A DNA stretch of 58,974 nucleotides from assembly GCA_028288595.1 (NCBI GenBank), contig JAQBNK010000134.1, positions 1 to 58,974 of the forward strand. Reading direction: 5' to 3'. Positions 44,767 to 53,431 of this stretch are shown here, piece by piece. Under the pieces are notes generated by a model, which saw only the letters and a program-made list of their open reading frames with translations, ran no database searches and was not told where the DNA came from. Each line of letters starts with the position of its first letter. The stretch's first letter is position 1. The DNA is from Chitinophagaceae bacterium. Lineage in GTDB: Bacteria; Bacteroidota; Bacteroidia; Chitinophagales; Chitinophagaceae. The position numbers were made by a program, and so were the translations under genes.

Positions 44767-46635
44767 ATGCATTCATCCAGGAGAGATTTTTTAAAAGCAG
44801 GCGCACTTACCAGTACCGGGTTATTGCTTAGCAGGAACAGTTTTGCAAAGGCTTCCATATTCAAAGATGGTGGTGGTCTTCATGATGCCGCATGGTCTTT
44901 ACTTCAGCAATGGGGACATGCCTTACTTTCTTTACAGGTACATGAACCTTCGCATCCGGGATTGCAGGGTGGACTCCTGTGCCCGGCCTGCGCTACCGTG
45001 CATGGCAGGTGCGGAGATGCGATCTATCCCTTCCTTTATCTTGCGGATCGCATAAAAGATGCTGTTTATACAAAAGCTGCAGTGTCACTTTATGACTGGA
45101 TGGAAAATACGGTGTCTCTTCCTGATGGTTCATGGATCAATGAGATCGCCGGAACTAACTGGAAGGGCACAACCGTATTCGGAATGGCCTCTCTTGCTGA
45201 AAGCCTGATTCATTTTTCTCACTTATTATCTCCTTCAACTGTTCAGCGATGGAAAGAAAGATTAGGCCGGGCCGCTGACTACGTTTATCAAGAATTTACA
45301 ATTGAAACCGGTAACATTAATTATCCTGTATCCGCATCTTACGCACTTGAATTAATTGGTCAGTATCTAGGACGGCCGCATTACCAGGTAAAAGCAAAAG
45401 AACTGGCGCATGCCGCATTAAACTCGATCACACCAAATGATCATCTTCTTTTCGGCGAAGGACATCCGGCACATGTTCCGAGTTCGAAAGGGTGCTATGC
45501 TGTTGATCTGGGTTACAATGTTGAAGAATCGCTTCCGTCGCTGGTATTATATGCGCAGCTTACTAAAGACGATGAGGTAATGAATGCAGCGGTTATCTCC
45601 CTGAACGCACACCTTGAATTCATGTTACCCGATGGTGCCTGGGATAACAGCTGGGGCACAAGAAATTTTAAATGGACTTACTGGGGATCAAGAACGAGCG
45701 ATGGTTGCCAGCACGGATATGGTTTGTTAGCATCAACTCATCCTGTCTTTTATACAGCGGCGTTAAAAAATACACAGCTCATGCAGGCCTGTACACATAA
45801 GGGATTATTGTACAGTGGGCCGCATAATTATAATGCAAATATTCCAGCCTGTGTGCATCATACATTTAGTCACGCCAAGGCACTTACAAGTTTGCTGCTC
45901 AGAGGAAAAGAATCAATCACGAAGACCGCATTACTTCCCAGGGAAAATAAATATGGTGTAAAACAGTTTAAAGATATCGCTACGTGGCTTGTGTCATCCG
46001 GTCAATGGAAAGGAACAGTAACCGGATACGATGTTGAATACACAATGAAGTCGGGACATGCATCAGGTGGCGCACTCACTATGTTGTGGCATGAAAAAGC
46101 CGGGCCTGTTATAGTTGCGAGCATGAATCAATACCAGTTAGTCGAAGCATATAACATGCAAAGAGATAAGGACCCGTTTTCTATTTGCCTTACGCCGAGA
46201 TTCGAAATTACAAAACAGAAAATAGTATATACAAACATCAATGACCTGGACGCTGCTGTTACTGCTACTGCTCTTGTATTGCAATCAAAGAGCAGGTTGG
46301 TTGATGAAAATCAGTCGCCACTGCAAGGAAGCTGCAGCATGGAATATAATTTTACTGGAAATGAATTTAATCTTCGCGGACACACAACCGAAAAAGAAGT
46401 ACGGTTTATCTTACCTGTTATCGCTGCTTCAAATGAAAAAGCTTCGTATGCAGCGCCTGGCCATTTGCAAATTGAAAAGCCCAATGGGATACTTCATATC
46501 AGATCTGCATTTCCATTTAAAACCTTGCAGCCACTGGAGAAACGCCATTTTAATTATGTACCCGGGTTGCAGGCGATCGCGATAGTGAGCGAGAGCCCTG
46601 ATGTTTCTTTTGAGTTTTCTTTTACTGCTACGTAA
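44767..46635 (+). CDS. Twin-arginine-exported protein, possible (alpha/alpha) toroid glycan enzyme, unknown
   Basis: 622 residues. The Tat signal is SSRRDFLKAGALTSTG. The middle part (about 40-370) has repeating helical blocks with conserved aromatic and acidic residues (YPFLYLADRIKDAVYTKAAVSLYDWMEN, LPDGSWINEIAGTNWKGTTVFGM, LPDGAWDNSWGTRNFKWTYWGSRTSDGCQHGYG), the pattern of alpha/alpha-toroid glycosidases and lyases. The last third (about 400-620) is beta-rich, like the sandwich domain of polysaccharide lyases of the heparinase/chondroitinase type. A short Cys cluster LLCPACATVHGRCGD lies near residues 70-84. I cannot assign a family; lyase or hydrolase is inference. It is divergent from GH92. 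Confidence 0.65.
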   Translation: MHSSRRDFLKAGALTSTGLLLSRNSFAKASIFKDGGGLHDAAWSLLQQWGHALLSLQVHEPSHPGLQGGLLCPACATVHGRCGDAIYPFLYLADRIKDAVYTKAAVSLYDWMENTVSLPDGSWINEIAGTNWKGTTVFGMASLAESLIHFSHLLSPSTVQRWKERLGRAADYVYQEFTIETGNINYPVSASYALELIGQYLGRPHYQVKAKELAHAALNSITPNDHLLFGEGHPAHVPSSKGCYAVDLGYNVEESLPSLVLYAQLTKDDEVMNAAVISLNAHLEFMLPDGAWDNSWGTRNFKWTYWGSRTSDGCQHGYGLLASTHPVFYTAALKNTQLMQACTHKGLLYSGPHNYNANIPACVHHTFSHAKALTSLLLRGKESITKTALLPRENKYGVKQFKDIATWLVSSGQWKGTVTGYDVEYTMKSGHASGGALTMLWHEKAGPVIVASMNQYQLVEAYNMQRDKDPFSICLTPRFEITKQKIVYTNINDLDAAVTATALVLQSKSRLVDENQSPLQGSCSMEYNFTGNEFNLRGHTTEKEVRFILPVIAASNEKASYAAPGHLQIEKPNGILHIRSAFPFKTLQPLEKRHFNYVPGLQAIAIVSESPDVSFEFSFTAT

Positions 46636-46755
46636 GAACTACAAGGCACACTGATTTTGGTTTAGGAATAAAGTTGGGCACCCCTGTAAAACTTACAGAG
46701 GGATTAAATATCACAAGGATTTTCTTTAAGAAAGTATCGCCTTGATAATTATATT

Positions 46756-47214
46756 TTAAAGGGCGTTTTTTAAAACAAAATTTTTTATAACATAAGGCCA
46801 TGGGATCAGAATAAGATCAAGAATAATCCCTATTAAATTTGCTCTTGTTAGTTCTGAAAATGGTGCTGAATGATTGGCCGACCATAAAGGGTAACCAACC
46901 ATGATCAGCCAGATCAGCTTATAACCGAATTGAATTAAAAGCAACGGGATCATTTTTAACGGATGTATTATTCCAAGGATCGATAGCACAGTAAGTGCGC
47001 CCTAAAAGCTAAATGCAACCCCGTGTAATGGTTCCCATGGCTCTTTATTAGTTAATATTACTGTCCATACCTGGATGCCTAATAATACGATGATCACGAT
47101 ATAAAAAAAGCGCAATAAATAAAAACGCAACCTGGAAATACCAAGGCTTTCATCAGTCCTGAAAACGTTTCTACTGGCTGGCTTTTGTTGTTGTGATGAA
47201 TCAGATAAGTTCAT
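46756..47214 (-). pseudogene. Four-TM membrane protein gene interrupted by one in-frame TAG
   Basis: Two open pieces in the same frame (47214-47002 and 47001-46756) join across a single TAG at 47004-47002. Around it the sequence reads LHGVAFSF-stop-GALTVLSILGIIHPLKM, which would be continuous if the codon were TGG (Trp), a single C-to-T change on the + strand. The restored 152-residue protein has about four TM helices (YLLRFFYIVIIVLLGIQVW, LTVLSILGII, MIPLLLIQFGYKLIWLIMVGYPLW, LIGIILDLILIPWPYVI) and resembles small uncharacterised membrane proteins. A recent nonsense mutation is most likely; a sequencing error or TAG readthrough is possible. Promoter and flanks look intact. Confidence 0.8.
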
Positions 47215-47298
47215 GAGTATTTAATTTAAATGATGTTAAGTTGTTTGTATTTATAAGAAATTAATAAAGTTATTTTCTGTATCAACCACGCTTATAAT

Positions 47299-47335
47299 AA
47301 AGGGGCCCTGTTAACAAGACCCCTTTTAAGCAGGT
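47299..47335 (-). terminator. Intrinsic terminator of the PAP2 gene
   Basis: AAAGGGG (47299-47305) pairs with CCCCTTT (47320-47326) around a part-paired GTTAAC core. On the - strand the stem is followed by TTATTAT. It lies 18-50 bp beyond the stop at 47353. Confidence 0.6.
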
Positions 47336-47352
47336 AGTTTGTTTGTAGTAAA

Positions 47353-48690
47353 CTATTTTTTCATCCAGGTATCGGCAATATATTTTCCCATTGTTTCACC
47401 CATTCTTAATGCTGATTCGTTATCCGTGCGAAAATGTATTCCTGCATAGAAACGGGAGTCTGCACAATCCTGCGCCAGTGCTTTGAACTGCTTCGCATCT
47501 GCCGGAAAGAAATACGCTAACACAGTGCATACAGTAGCAGCGCCGGCTGCGTGACCAGAAGGATAACCGGGAAATGGTGGCGTTGTTATCAGTGGTTTAT
47601 AAGTTGAATCGTATTGAACCGGCCTGATTCCCCAGTATGCATATTTTGAATCGAAGATGGCTATCATAGCTTCATGATAAGCTACATTCATCACCGTATA
47701 TACCCGTGCAGCTGCAGGCGCATCATCAGACATGCGGTATTCAAACATTTTCTGGCTGGCAAGATCGTTCCATAATTCAGGACCATGGTTTGCCCAATAA
47801 TACGCTGTAGAACGGGAGGTAAAATTTTGTTTGAAGTTCTTCAGCTCCTTCATATCATTTGCAAAGTCCGGTGGTGGCGGCAGCCTGAACTGATCAGCAG
47901 AACGTAACACTATGGGTGTGAATTGCGGAATGGTAATTCCCATCGGATAAGCACCTGTCCATTTTTTTGTATCCTTATTCATCTTGCCATCCCACTTAAT
48001 TGCCGAGCCGTCATTGGTCGCTTTCTCTATAATTTGTTTAGCAACCTGTTCACCCAATTTCCAGCCAGCTTCTGCATCGCTGGGATATTGTGCGCCTGCA
48101 TCTATGCGTGATTGTGAAGCAGCATGTGCCATTAGCAAAATGGAATCCGCTTTTGCGGGAAAGAAATAAGCCAGTACATTGGCAGCCGCTGAAGCTGTTA
48201 CCGTATGTTCGCAGGGATACGAATAAGTTAGCGGCATATTAATAACTGGTTTTATCGAAGGATCTGAATCGGCCGGACGTTTTCTTTTGTATTTGATCTT
48301 TTCTTTCCATGCTAATATCGTAGCATCATAAATGGCAAGATCCATCCATGCTGCCGGCATGCGCAGTTGCTGCTGAGGATCCTGATCAATTAACCCAAGA
48401 ATAATTTGATTCCAGCGATAAGAAGGCGCACCCGAGTTCCAATATTTTATTTCCACTAATTTTTTATCATCCAGCTTACTCATTTGCTGTTTGATCAATT
48501 TGATCTCCGCCTGGGACTGCGCCGCGCCGGGAGGAGCGATGGTCGTTATTTGCTGCGGGTTATCCAGCAACCATGTTTTCCAGTTCGCGGCTTCATAATT
48601 CGCCGGTTTCCTGGTAGTACTTGTCTGAGCTATTGCACCTGCCACAGTAAGTGCAATAGCGATAGAAAGAATAATCTGTTTCATAAGCAT
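47353..48690 (-). CDS. Vanadium haloperoxidase/PAP2-type phosphatase with two homologous halves
   Basis: 445 residues; a start at 48684 is equally possible. Signal peptide to about 21 (AGAIAQ). The C-terminal half has a complete PAP2 set: RP in YWGIRPVQ (355-356), PSGH with His380, and S412-R413-x5-H419-x3-D423. The N-terminal half has KRKRPAD (about 135-141), YPCEH with His162, and S194-R195-x5-Q201-x3-D205, so the nucleophile/vanadate His is Gln. Both halves share VLAYFFPA after the PSGH-like motif, showing internal duplication. Vanadium chloroperoxidases are likewise double four-helix bundles with one active site. Role: exported phosphatase or haloperoxidase. Confidence 0.88.
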   Translation of the reverse strand: MLMKQIILSIAIALTVAGAIAQTSTTRKPANYEAANWKTWLLDNPQQITTIAPPGAAQSQAEIKLIKQQMSKLDDKKLVEIKYWNSGAPSYRWNQIILGLIDQDPQQQLRMPAAWMDLAIYDATILAWKEKIKYKRKRPADSDPSIKPVINMPLTYSYPCEHTVTASAAANVLAYFFPAKADSILLMAHAASQSRIDAGAQYPSDAEAGWKLGEQVAKQIIEKATNDGSAIKWDGKMNKDTKKWTGAYPMGITIPQFTPIVLRSADQFRLPPPPDFANDMKELKNFKQNFTSRSTAYYWANHGPELWNDLASQKMFEYRMSDDAPAAARVYTVMNVAYHEAMIAIFDSKYAYWGIRPVQYDSTYKPLITTPPFPGYPSGHAAGAATVCTVLAYFFPADAKQFKALAQDCADSRFYAGIHFRTDNESALRMGETMGKYIADTWMKK

Positions 48691-48786
48691 TCAATTTGAT
48701 GTTTTAATTATTATTGTTTTCTAAGTTTTAAATCGGTTTGCATTTTTAGAAGAGGGATGTGGAAACACCCCCCTTTTTAAATGCTC

Positions 48787-48806
48787 ATGAGAATATTAAT
48801 TCTCAT
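48787..48806. promoter_or_regulatory. Inverted repeat in the PAP2/histidine-kinase divergent gap
   Basis: ATGAGAAT-ATTA-ATTCTCAT, 8-bp perfect arms. A second, weaker dyad (GTAAAC, 7 nt, GTTTAC) lies at 48872-48890. Either could be a regulator site, for example for the LytTR protein encoded downstream. Otherwise the 372-bp gap 48691-49062 holds nothing recognisable. Confidence 0.35.
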
Positions 48807-49062
48807 CTGGATGCAAGAATATTCCATTAAACAAAGCGCCGGATACGACTATCAACTAACAGCAGCTTATCGTAAACAAACAACGTTTACAGATTAGTGA
48901 CCAAAATCTCAGGAGGCAATAAATGAGGAGTGCTATATTGGGAAATAGCAGGTTATTTTTATGGTTGACCTTTTCCTGTTATTGGTTTACCAGAAAGTCA
49001 ATTCTATAGGTTGAAAAATGTAAAGGGAAATATTTGACGATATTTATCTTCTAAATAATAAA

Positions 49063-50118
49063 ATGAAAAAATCGCTGGATATAAAGTTGGTGAGGTTTTA
49101 TTTGCTCGTAGGGCTGGTTTATTTTATACTCGGGCTAATGACAAATGTAAGTAAGTACCCGGGGCACTTCAGTGAATCCGTATTTAATAATATGTGGGCG
49201 GTTAGTTATGGTATGGTCCTCAATTTTATACTTTTTGAATATGCTGCTCCGTTTGTATTAAAGAAAAGAACATCCCTCCTTTATAATATCATTACCGGCT
49301 TTTTTTTCTTATTTCTCTTCATGATGCTTTATTCCTATGGAGCGTATGTATGGAGACAACTTGGAATAGGAGTGGGTATTTATACACGCCTGAAAGATTA
49401 TCCCGATCTAAGCCATGAACTCGAAAATCATATGTCTTACAGCATGGGATCGGTTTTTTTCTTTGGAATTATAAGGCATATTTATAATTACGTAAAACTA
49501 AAACAGGCTTCACAGCAACTGCGGATTCAAAAACAGGAAGCGGAATTAAATTATCTCAAGTCGCAAACCAACCCGCATTTTTTATTCAATACATTAAATA
49601 ATATTTATTCGCTCGCAAGAGATAAATCAGACCTGGCGCCTGAATCGATCTTACGCCTCTCGAAAATTTTACGTTACATGCTCTACGAAGCCGGCGGTGC
49701 ATACATAGCGATAGAGCAGGAACTGAAAATCATCAGTGATTACATTGACCTGGAAAAATTGCGGTACGACGAGTCGTTGCGAATTAATTTCAATCATGAT
49801 ATAGAAGATATGAAACAAGCACTGCCCCCGCTTTTATTAATACCCCTGGTTGAAAATGCTTTTAAACATGGTGTTTCTGAAACAAGGAACCGTCCTTTTG
49901 TTGATATTCATCTTTCAGTAAATAAACGGCAGTTATTGTTTGTTGTAAAAAATTCTTCTGAAGGATCTTCGGTGGGCCGGGATGTTACAGAACACATCGG
50001 GCTGTCTAACCTGAGGCGCCAGCTTGAATTACTCTACACAGATTATGACCTGGCCGTACAACAGGGTGATAGTGTGTTTACGGCCAGCCTAAAAATAAAT
50101 CTTGCAAGCCATGTCTGA
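49063..50118 (+). CDS. LytS/YehU-type sensor histidine kinase
   Basis: 351 residues. Four N-terminal TM helices (about 10-30, 45-66, 73-97, 120-142) are followed by a short coiled coil and the His_kinase domain, with phospho-acceptor His in SQTNPHFLFNTLNNIYSLA at about 166-184 and the ATPase N-box PLLLIPLVENAFKHGV near 262 and HIGLSNLRRQLELLY near 310. This is the usual partner of LytTR response regulators. The last bases overlap the ATG of the regulator gene (ATGTCTGA), giving translational coupling. There is no extra sensing domain, so the TM bundle is the likely sensor. Confidence 0.93.
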   Translation: MKKSLDIKLVRFYLLVGLVYFILGLMTNVSKYPGHFSESVFNNMWAVSYGMVLNFILFEYAAPFVLKKRTSLLYNIITGFFFLFLFMMLYSYGAYVWRQLGIGVGIYTRLKDYPDLSHELENHMSYSMGSVFFFGIIRHIYNYVKLKQASQQLRIQKQEAELNYLKSQTNPHFLFNTLNNIYSLARDKSDLAPESILRLSKILRYMLYEAGGAYIAIEQELKIISDYIDLEKLRYDESLRINFNHDIEDMKQALPPLLLIPLVENAFKHGVSETRNRPFVDIHLSVNKRQLLFVVKNSSEGSSVGRDVTEHIGLSNLRRQLELLYTDYDLAVQQGDSVFTASLKINLASHV

Positions 50119-50803
50119 GTTAAAATGCATTATAGTAGAAGATGAGCCGCTAGCCGCTAAGGTTTTAGTTGATTATGTTTCGCAGGTCCCCTTCCTGGAA
50201 TTGCAGGGGACATTTAAAGATGCTATTCTTGCTACAGACTTTCTGCGAAATAACTCCACCGATCTTATTTTCTTAGATATTCACCTGCCGAAATTAAAAG
50301 GCATGGCGTTTCTAAAAACGCTCATCAACCCGCCATCCGTAATTATTACAACCGCTTACAATCAATATGCCGTGGAAGGCTTCAATTTAAACGTGACTGA
50401 TTATTTATTGAAGCCATTTGAGTTTGAACGATTTTTAATAGCGGTGAATAAAGTAAAATCAGCTCAAAAAGAAGAGTATAAACAAAATGAAACACCTGAT
50501 ATAAAAGATCATTTGTTTTTGAATGTGCAAAAAAAGAAAGTAAAGGTTTTATTTTCAGAGATCGTTTATATAGAAAGTCAACGCGAATATATCAGGATCG
50601 TCACCACCAAAAGAGAATTCCTTACAAAAATGAGTACCCACGAAATTGAATCTCTTTTACCGGCACATCTTTTTAAACGCATACACCGGTCTTATATAAT
50701 TTCATTAAGCAAGATTGATTCTTACACTGCCGAGATGGTTGAAGTGAACGGCGTCTCTATTCCCATTGGAAGAGACTATCGTGACTTTATAGAAAAGCTT
50801 TAG
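50111..50803 (+). CDS. LytTR-family response regulator
   Basis: 230 residues from ATG 50111, 8 bp before the end of the kinase gene; an upstream TTG is not needed. Receiver domain about 1-120: acidic pair EDE near 10-12, acceptor Asp in LIFLDIHLP near 55-57, Lys in LKPFEF near 105. LytTR DNA-binding domain about 130-230: FLNVQKKKVKVLFSEIVYIESQREYIRIVTT and FKRIHRSYIISLSKIDSYTAEMVEVNGVSIPIGRDYRD. Regulators of this type bind direct repeats near promoters. Possible local targets are the PAP2 gene and its own gap, but no direct repeat was identified with confidence. Confidence 0.94.
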   Translation: MSELKCIIVEDEPLAAKVLVDYVSQVPFLELQGTFKDAILATDFLRNNSTDLIFLDIHLPKLKGMAFLKTLINPPSVIITTAYNQYAVEGFNLNVTDYLLKPFEFERFLIAVNKVKSAQKEEYKQNETPDIKDHLFLNVQKKKVKVLFSEIVYIESQREYIRIVTTKREFLTKMSTHEIESLLPAHLFKRIHRSYIISLSKIDSYTAEMVEVNGVSIPIGRDYRDFIEKL

Positions 50804-51071
50804 CTATTACTTATCGGAACTAAGTATTCTCATACAGTAGCGCACCATTTGCGTATCATTTCAATCCGACAAATTATTATCTGAAAGATTTTATCGACCG
50901 GGCTGTATAACAATTTTCAGCTTTACTTGCGTCGCACACTTGAGGGTTCTGCTCTTTAATCGACAGGCACCCGGTAGGGGCAGGTATCTTCATATTAACC
51001 AGGATCATGGCCTGATATTCATCAATAAATACAACCACTCATCCCATCATTTCAACTTATTTGTTTGTTCC

Positions 51072-51119
51072 TACGAAAAATTTCCTAACTTTTATTTTGT
51101 TCATAGGAAATATTTCCTA
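51072..51119 (+). promoter_or_regulatory. Two palindromic BlaI-type operators over the blaI promoter
   Basis: Site 2 (51104-51119), TAGGAAATATTTCCTA, is a perfect 16-bp palindrome. Site 1 (51072-51087), TACGAAAAATTTCCTA, is a near match, 32 bp upstream. Between them lies TAACTTTT, close to TAnnTTTG, with TTTG about 18-22 bp before it. The sites overlap the core promoter and start point, which fits autorepression. The rest of the 326-bp gap 50804-51129 shows nothing else I can identify. Confidence 0.75.
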
Positions 51120-51129
51120 CCTTAGTTTT

Positions 51130-51516
51130 ATGAAGTCAAAAAATACACCTGCTGAACCTACAAAGTCCGAACTGGAGATACTGCAGGTCCTATGGAAGTG
51201 CGGCCCCTCAACTGTTCGTTTCGTTAACGACCAGCTAAATGAAGAGAAAAGGGAAGTGAATTATACTTCTACACTTAAGCTGATGCAGATCATGTTTGAG
51301 AAAGGACTTGTGGACAGGGATGACAGCCAGATGAAACACGTTTACACCGCTGCGGTAGAAGAGAAGAAAATGAAAGCTATGCTGCTCGATAAATTCGTGG
51401 AGACATTATATGATGGTTCTGCCAGCACACTCATGATGCAACTGCTCGGAAATAAAAAAACATCTAAGAAAGAACTGGAGGCGATCAGGGAAATACTAAA
51501 AAAACTAGATCAATAA
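51130..51516 (+). CDS. BlaI/MecI/CopY-family repressor
   Basis: 128 residues from ATG 51130 (KSKNTPAEPTKSELEIL). The frame opens at 51061, but that start lies in the operator region and gives a non-conserved hydrophobic leader. The winged-helix domain (about 9-80) has the BlaI pattern LEILQVLWKCGPSTVRFVNDQL, VNYTSTLKLMQIMFEKGLVDRD and the C-terminal dimerisation helices to 128. BlaI repressors are inactivated by cleavage by the partner M56 peptidase, encoded 18 nt downstream. Two palindromes just upstream are the likely binding sites. Confidence 0.94.
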   Translation: MKSKNTPAEPTKSELEILQVLWKCGPSTVRFVNDQLNEEKREVNYTSTLKLMQIMFEKGLVDRDDSQMKHVYTAAVEEKKMKAMLLDKFVETLYDGSASTLMMQLLGNKKTSKKELEAIREILKKLDQ

Positions 51517-51534
51517 TTCATTTAAACTTATTTT

Positions 51535-53343
51535 ATGAATACTGCATTCATCCAGGCGCTGTGTAATACTTTTCTGCATTCTCTCTGGCAGGGATTTGCT
51601 GCAGCGTTACTAACCGGAGTAATACTTGTTTTTACCCGGAGATCATCCCCGGTGAAGCGTTATTATTTATTGCTTGCAGTATTTATACTTTTTATCACTG
51701 CCGCCGGTATCACATTTTATATGGAGCTGCCGGTACAGTCTTCAACTGTTATCCCTCAACCACAGGATATCTCAACGGTTGCGATTATTTCTTCAGGTAC
51801 AGAAATTTCGGGGACAGGACAGTTCCTTTCCTATTTTTCAAAACATGCACCGCTGATCGTATCTGTATGGTTTATTATTTTTCTCATGAAGCTTATTCAC
51901 CTGCTTACAGGACTGGTAACCATTCAGCGGATGCGTCATTATAAGGCGTCTAAAAATAAAGACTGGGAGAAGCAGTTAAATACTCTTGCATCTTCTATAG
52001 GGATAACAAAATATATCAGCCTGCTGGAATCAGCTATGGCAAAAGTGCCGCAGACCGCAGGATTTTTTAAACCCGTAATCTTTTTACCGGCAGGGGTACT
52101 CACAGGTTTACCAACAGATGAGATAGAAGCGATACTACTGCACGAGCTGGCGCACATAAAAAGAAACGATTTTCTCGTTAACCTTTTGCAGTGCCTCGCA
52201 GAAACGATCTTCTTCTTTAATCCCGCATTGCTTTGGATCTCATCACTTCTCAGGAAAGAAAGGGAATATTGCTGCGATGAAATGGCCCTGAATGCCGGAA
52301 GAAATAAAACTACTTACATAAAAGCATTGGTTTCCTTCCAGGAATATAGTAACGGAATTATGGCGATCGGTTTTGCTGCAAGAAAGGGTCATTTACTTGA
52401 CAGGGTAAAAAGAATGGTCACTAGCGAGAACAGGAAACTAAATACAGGAGAGAAAACTGTTTTGCTGTTAAGCACTATAGCATTGATGATATTAGTGACT
52501 AGCTTAAAAGCACCTGCAAAAGAAAATAATTCAGCGCTAAAAAAAGAAATACATACTTCCATCTCAAATCCACTTCTTAAAGATGTCGTAATTGAAAGAC
52601 CATTAAAAAAGCAAGCTGGAATAATGCGGCCGGTTACACCAAGGGAACAGCGGCCAAAGAATATTGAAACTGCTGCGCCTGTACAAATAGCCGGTAACAG
52701 CAGCGATGCAAATACGGTTAGAAAAGAGGAAGAACCTGTTATAAAAAAAGACACCATACCTTCTTTTCCTTCTATCTCTTCTCATATTAACGACGATGGT
52801 ACCACAAGAAATGAGGAGATAACTGCAAAAGATGATAAAGGAAATGTTTACAGGTATAAAAGATTAAACGGCCGTATCACCGAACTGCTTGTTAATGACA
52901 AATTGGTCGCCGGAACTGAATATCCAAAATATACCGCGATTATTGATGCGATTAATTATTCCCGCGAATTAAATATTGCGAAGGGAGAAGAGAGAAGAGC
53001 GATGCTAAAGGAATCAAGATTTAAAGCCGATTCTATACGCCAGCAGACATTTGAAAGAAAGCAGCAGATGCTCCATTCTTACGTGGATTCTGCCAGGCAA
53101 AAACACGAGGTAGAAAATAAACGGAACCAGGAAGCGATGAGCCACAAAATAGAATGGCTCCGTAATAACCAGGATAGTATACTTAAAAAGCAAAAGCAAA
53201 TAATAAGACAGCAGGATTCACTAAGACGTAAAAAGCTTGTGCTGACCGATAATCATGATTTCAACTTCGACTTCAAATTAAAATCAAACATGGCGCTGTC
53301 AAACAATAAAAAGTATAACACAACTTCCCCGGCAAAATTGTAA
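51535..53343 (+). CDS. BlaR1-like M56-family membrane metallopeptidase
   Basis: 602 residues. N-terminal TM helices (about 10-30, 38-56, 100-122) and the gluzincin motif HELAHIKRND near 202-211 with the preceding VPQTAGFFKPVIFLPAGV define M56. A further TM lies near 310-325. In place of the penicillin-binding sensor of classical BlaR1, the C-terminal part (about 330-602) is charged, Gln/Lys-rich and largely helical or coiled coil (REL..EERRAMLKESRFKADSIRQQ, EWLRNNQDSILKKQKQIIRQQDSLRRKK). This is common in Bacteroidetes M56 proteins, whose signal is unknown. It should release BlaI from its operators. No beta-lactamase is in the window. Confidence 0.92.
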   Translation: MNTAFIQALCNTFLHSLWQGFAAALLTGVILVFTRRSSPVKRYYLLLAVFILFITAAGITFYMELPVQSSTVIPQPQDISTVAIISSGTEISGTGQFLSYFSKHAPLIVSVWFIIFLMKLIHLLTGLVTIQRMRHYKASKNKDWEKQLNTLASSIGITKYISLLESAMAKVPQTAGFFKPVIFLPAGVLTGLPTDEIEAILLHELAHIKRNDFLVNLLQCLAETIFFFNPALLWISSLLRKEREYCCDEMALNAGRNKTTYIKALVSFQEYSNGIMAIGFAARKGHLLDRVKRMVTSENRKLNTGEKTVLLLSTIALMILVTSLKAPAKENNSALKKEIHTSISNPLLKDVVIERPLKKQAGIMRPVTPREQRPKNIETAAPVQIAGNSSDANTVRKEEEPVIKKDTIPSFPSISSHINDDGTTRNEEITAKDDKGNVYRYKRLNGRITELLVNDKLVAGTEYPKYTAIIDAINYSRELNIAKGEERRAMLKESRFKADSIRQQTFERKQQMLHSYVDSARQKHEVENKRNQEAMSHKIEWLRNNQDSILKKQKQIIRQQDSLRRKKLVLTDNHDFNFDFKLKSNMALSNNKKYNTTSPAKL

Positions 53344-53375
53344 ACATTTTTTATACAGGTTATTTATGCTTGTTA

Positions 53376-53396
53376 AAGCAAGCCTGGCTGCTTTTT
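53376..53396 (+). terminator. Possible intrinsic terminator after blaR1-like gene
   Basis: AAGCA plus GC pairs with GC plus TGCTT with a one-base bulge and loop CTG, then TTTTT. The stem is short and imperfect, but the position is right. Confidence 0.4.
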
Positions 53397-53431
53397 GGTT
53401 TGGTGAGGCGTGCCAGAACCATCCGTTTTAA

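Noticed and set aside
50940-51125. + strand 61-codon frame before blaI
   Set aside because: It runs through the promoter and both operator palindromes; no protein features.
51130-53343. Beta-lactam resistance operon
   Set aside because: BlaI and M56 are present, but no beta-lactamase or PBP gene is in the window and the M56 protein has no penicillin-binding sensor.
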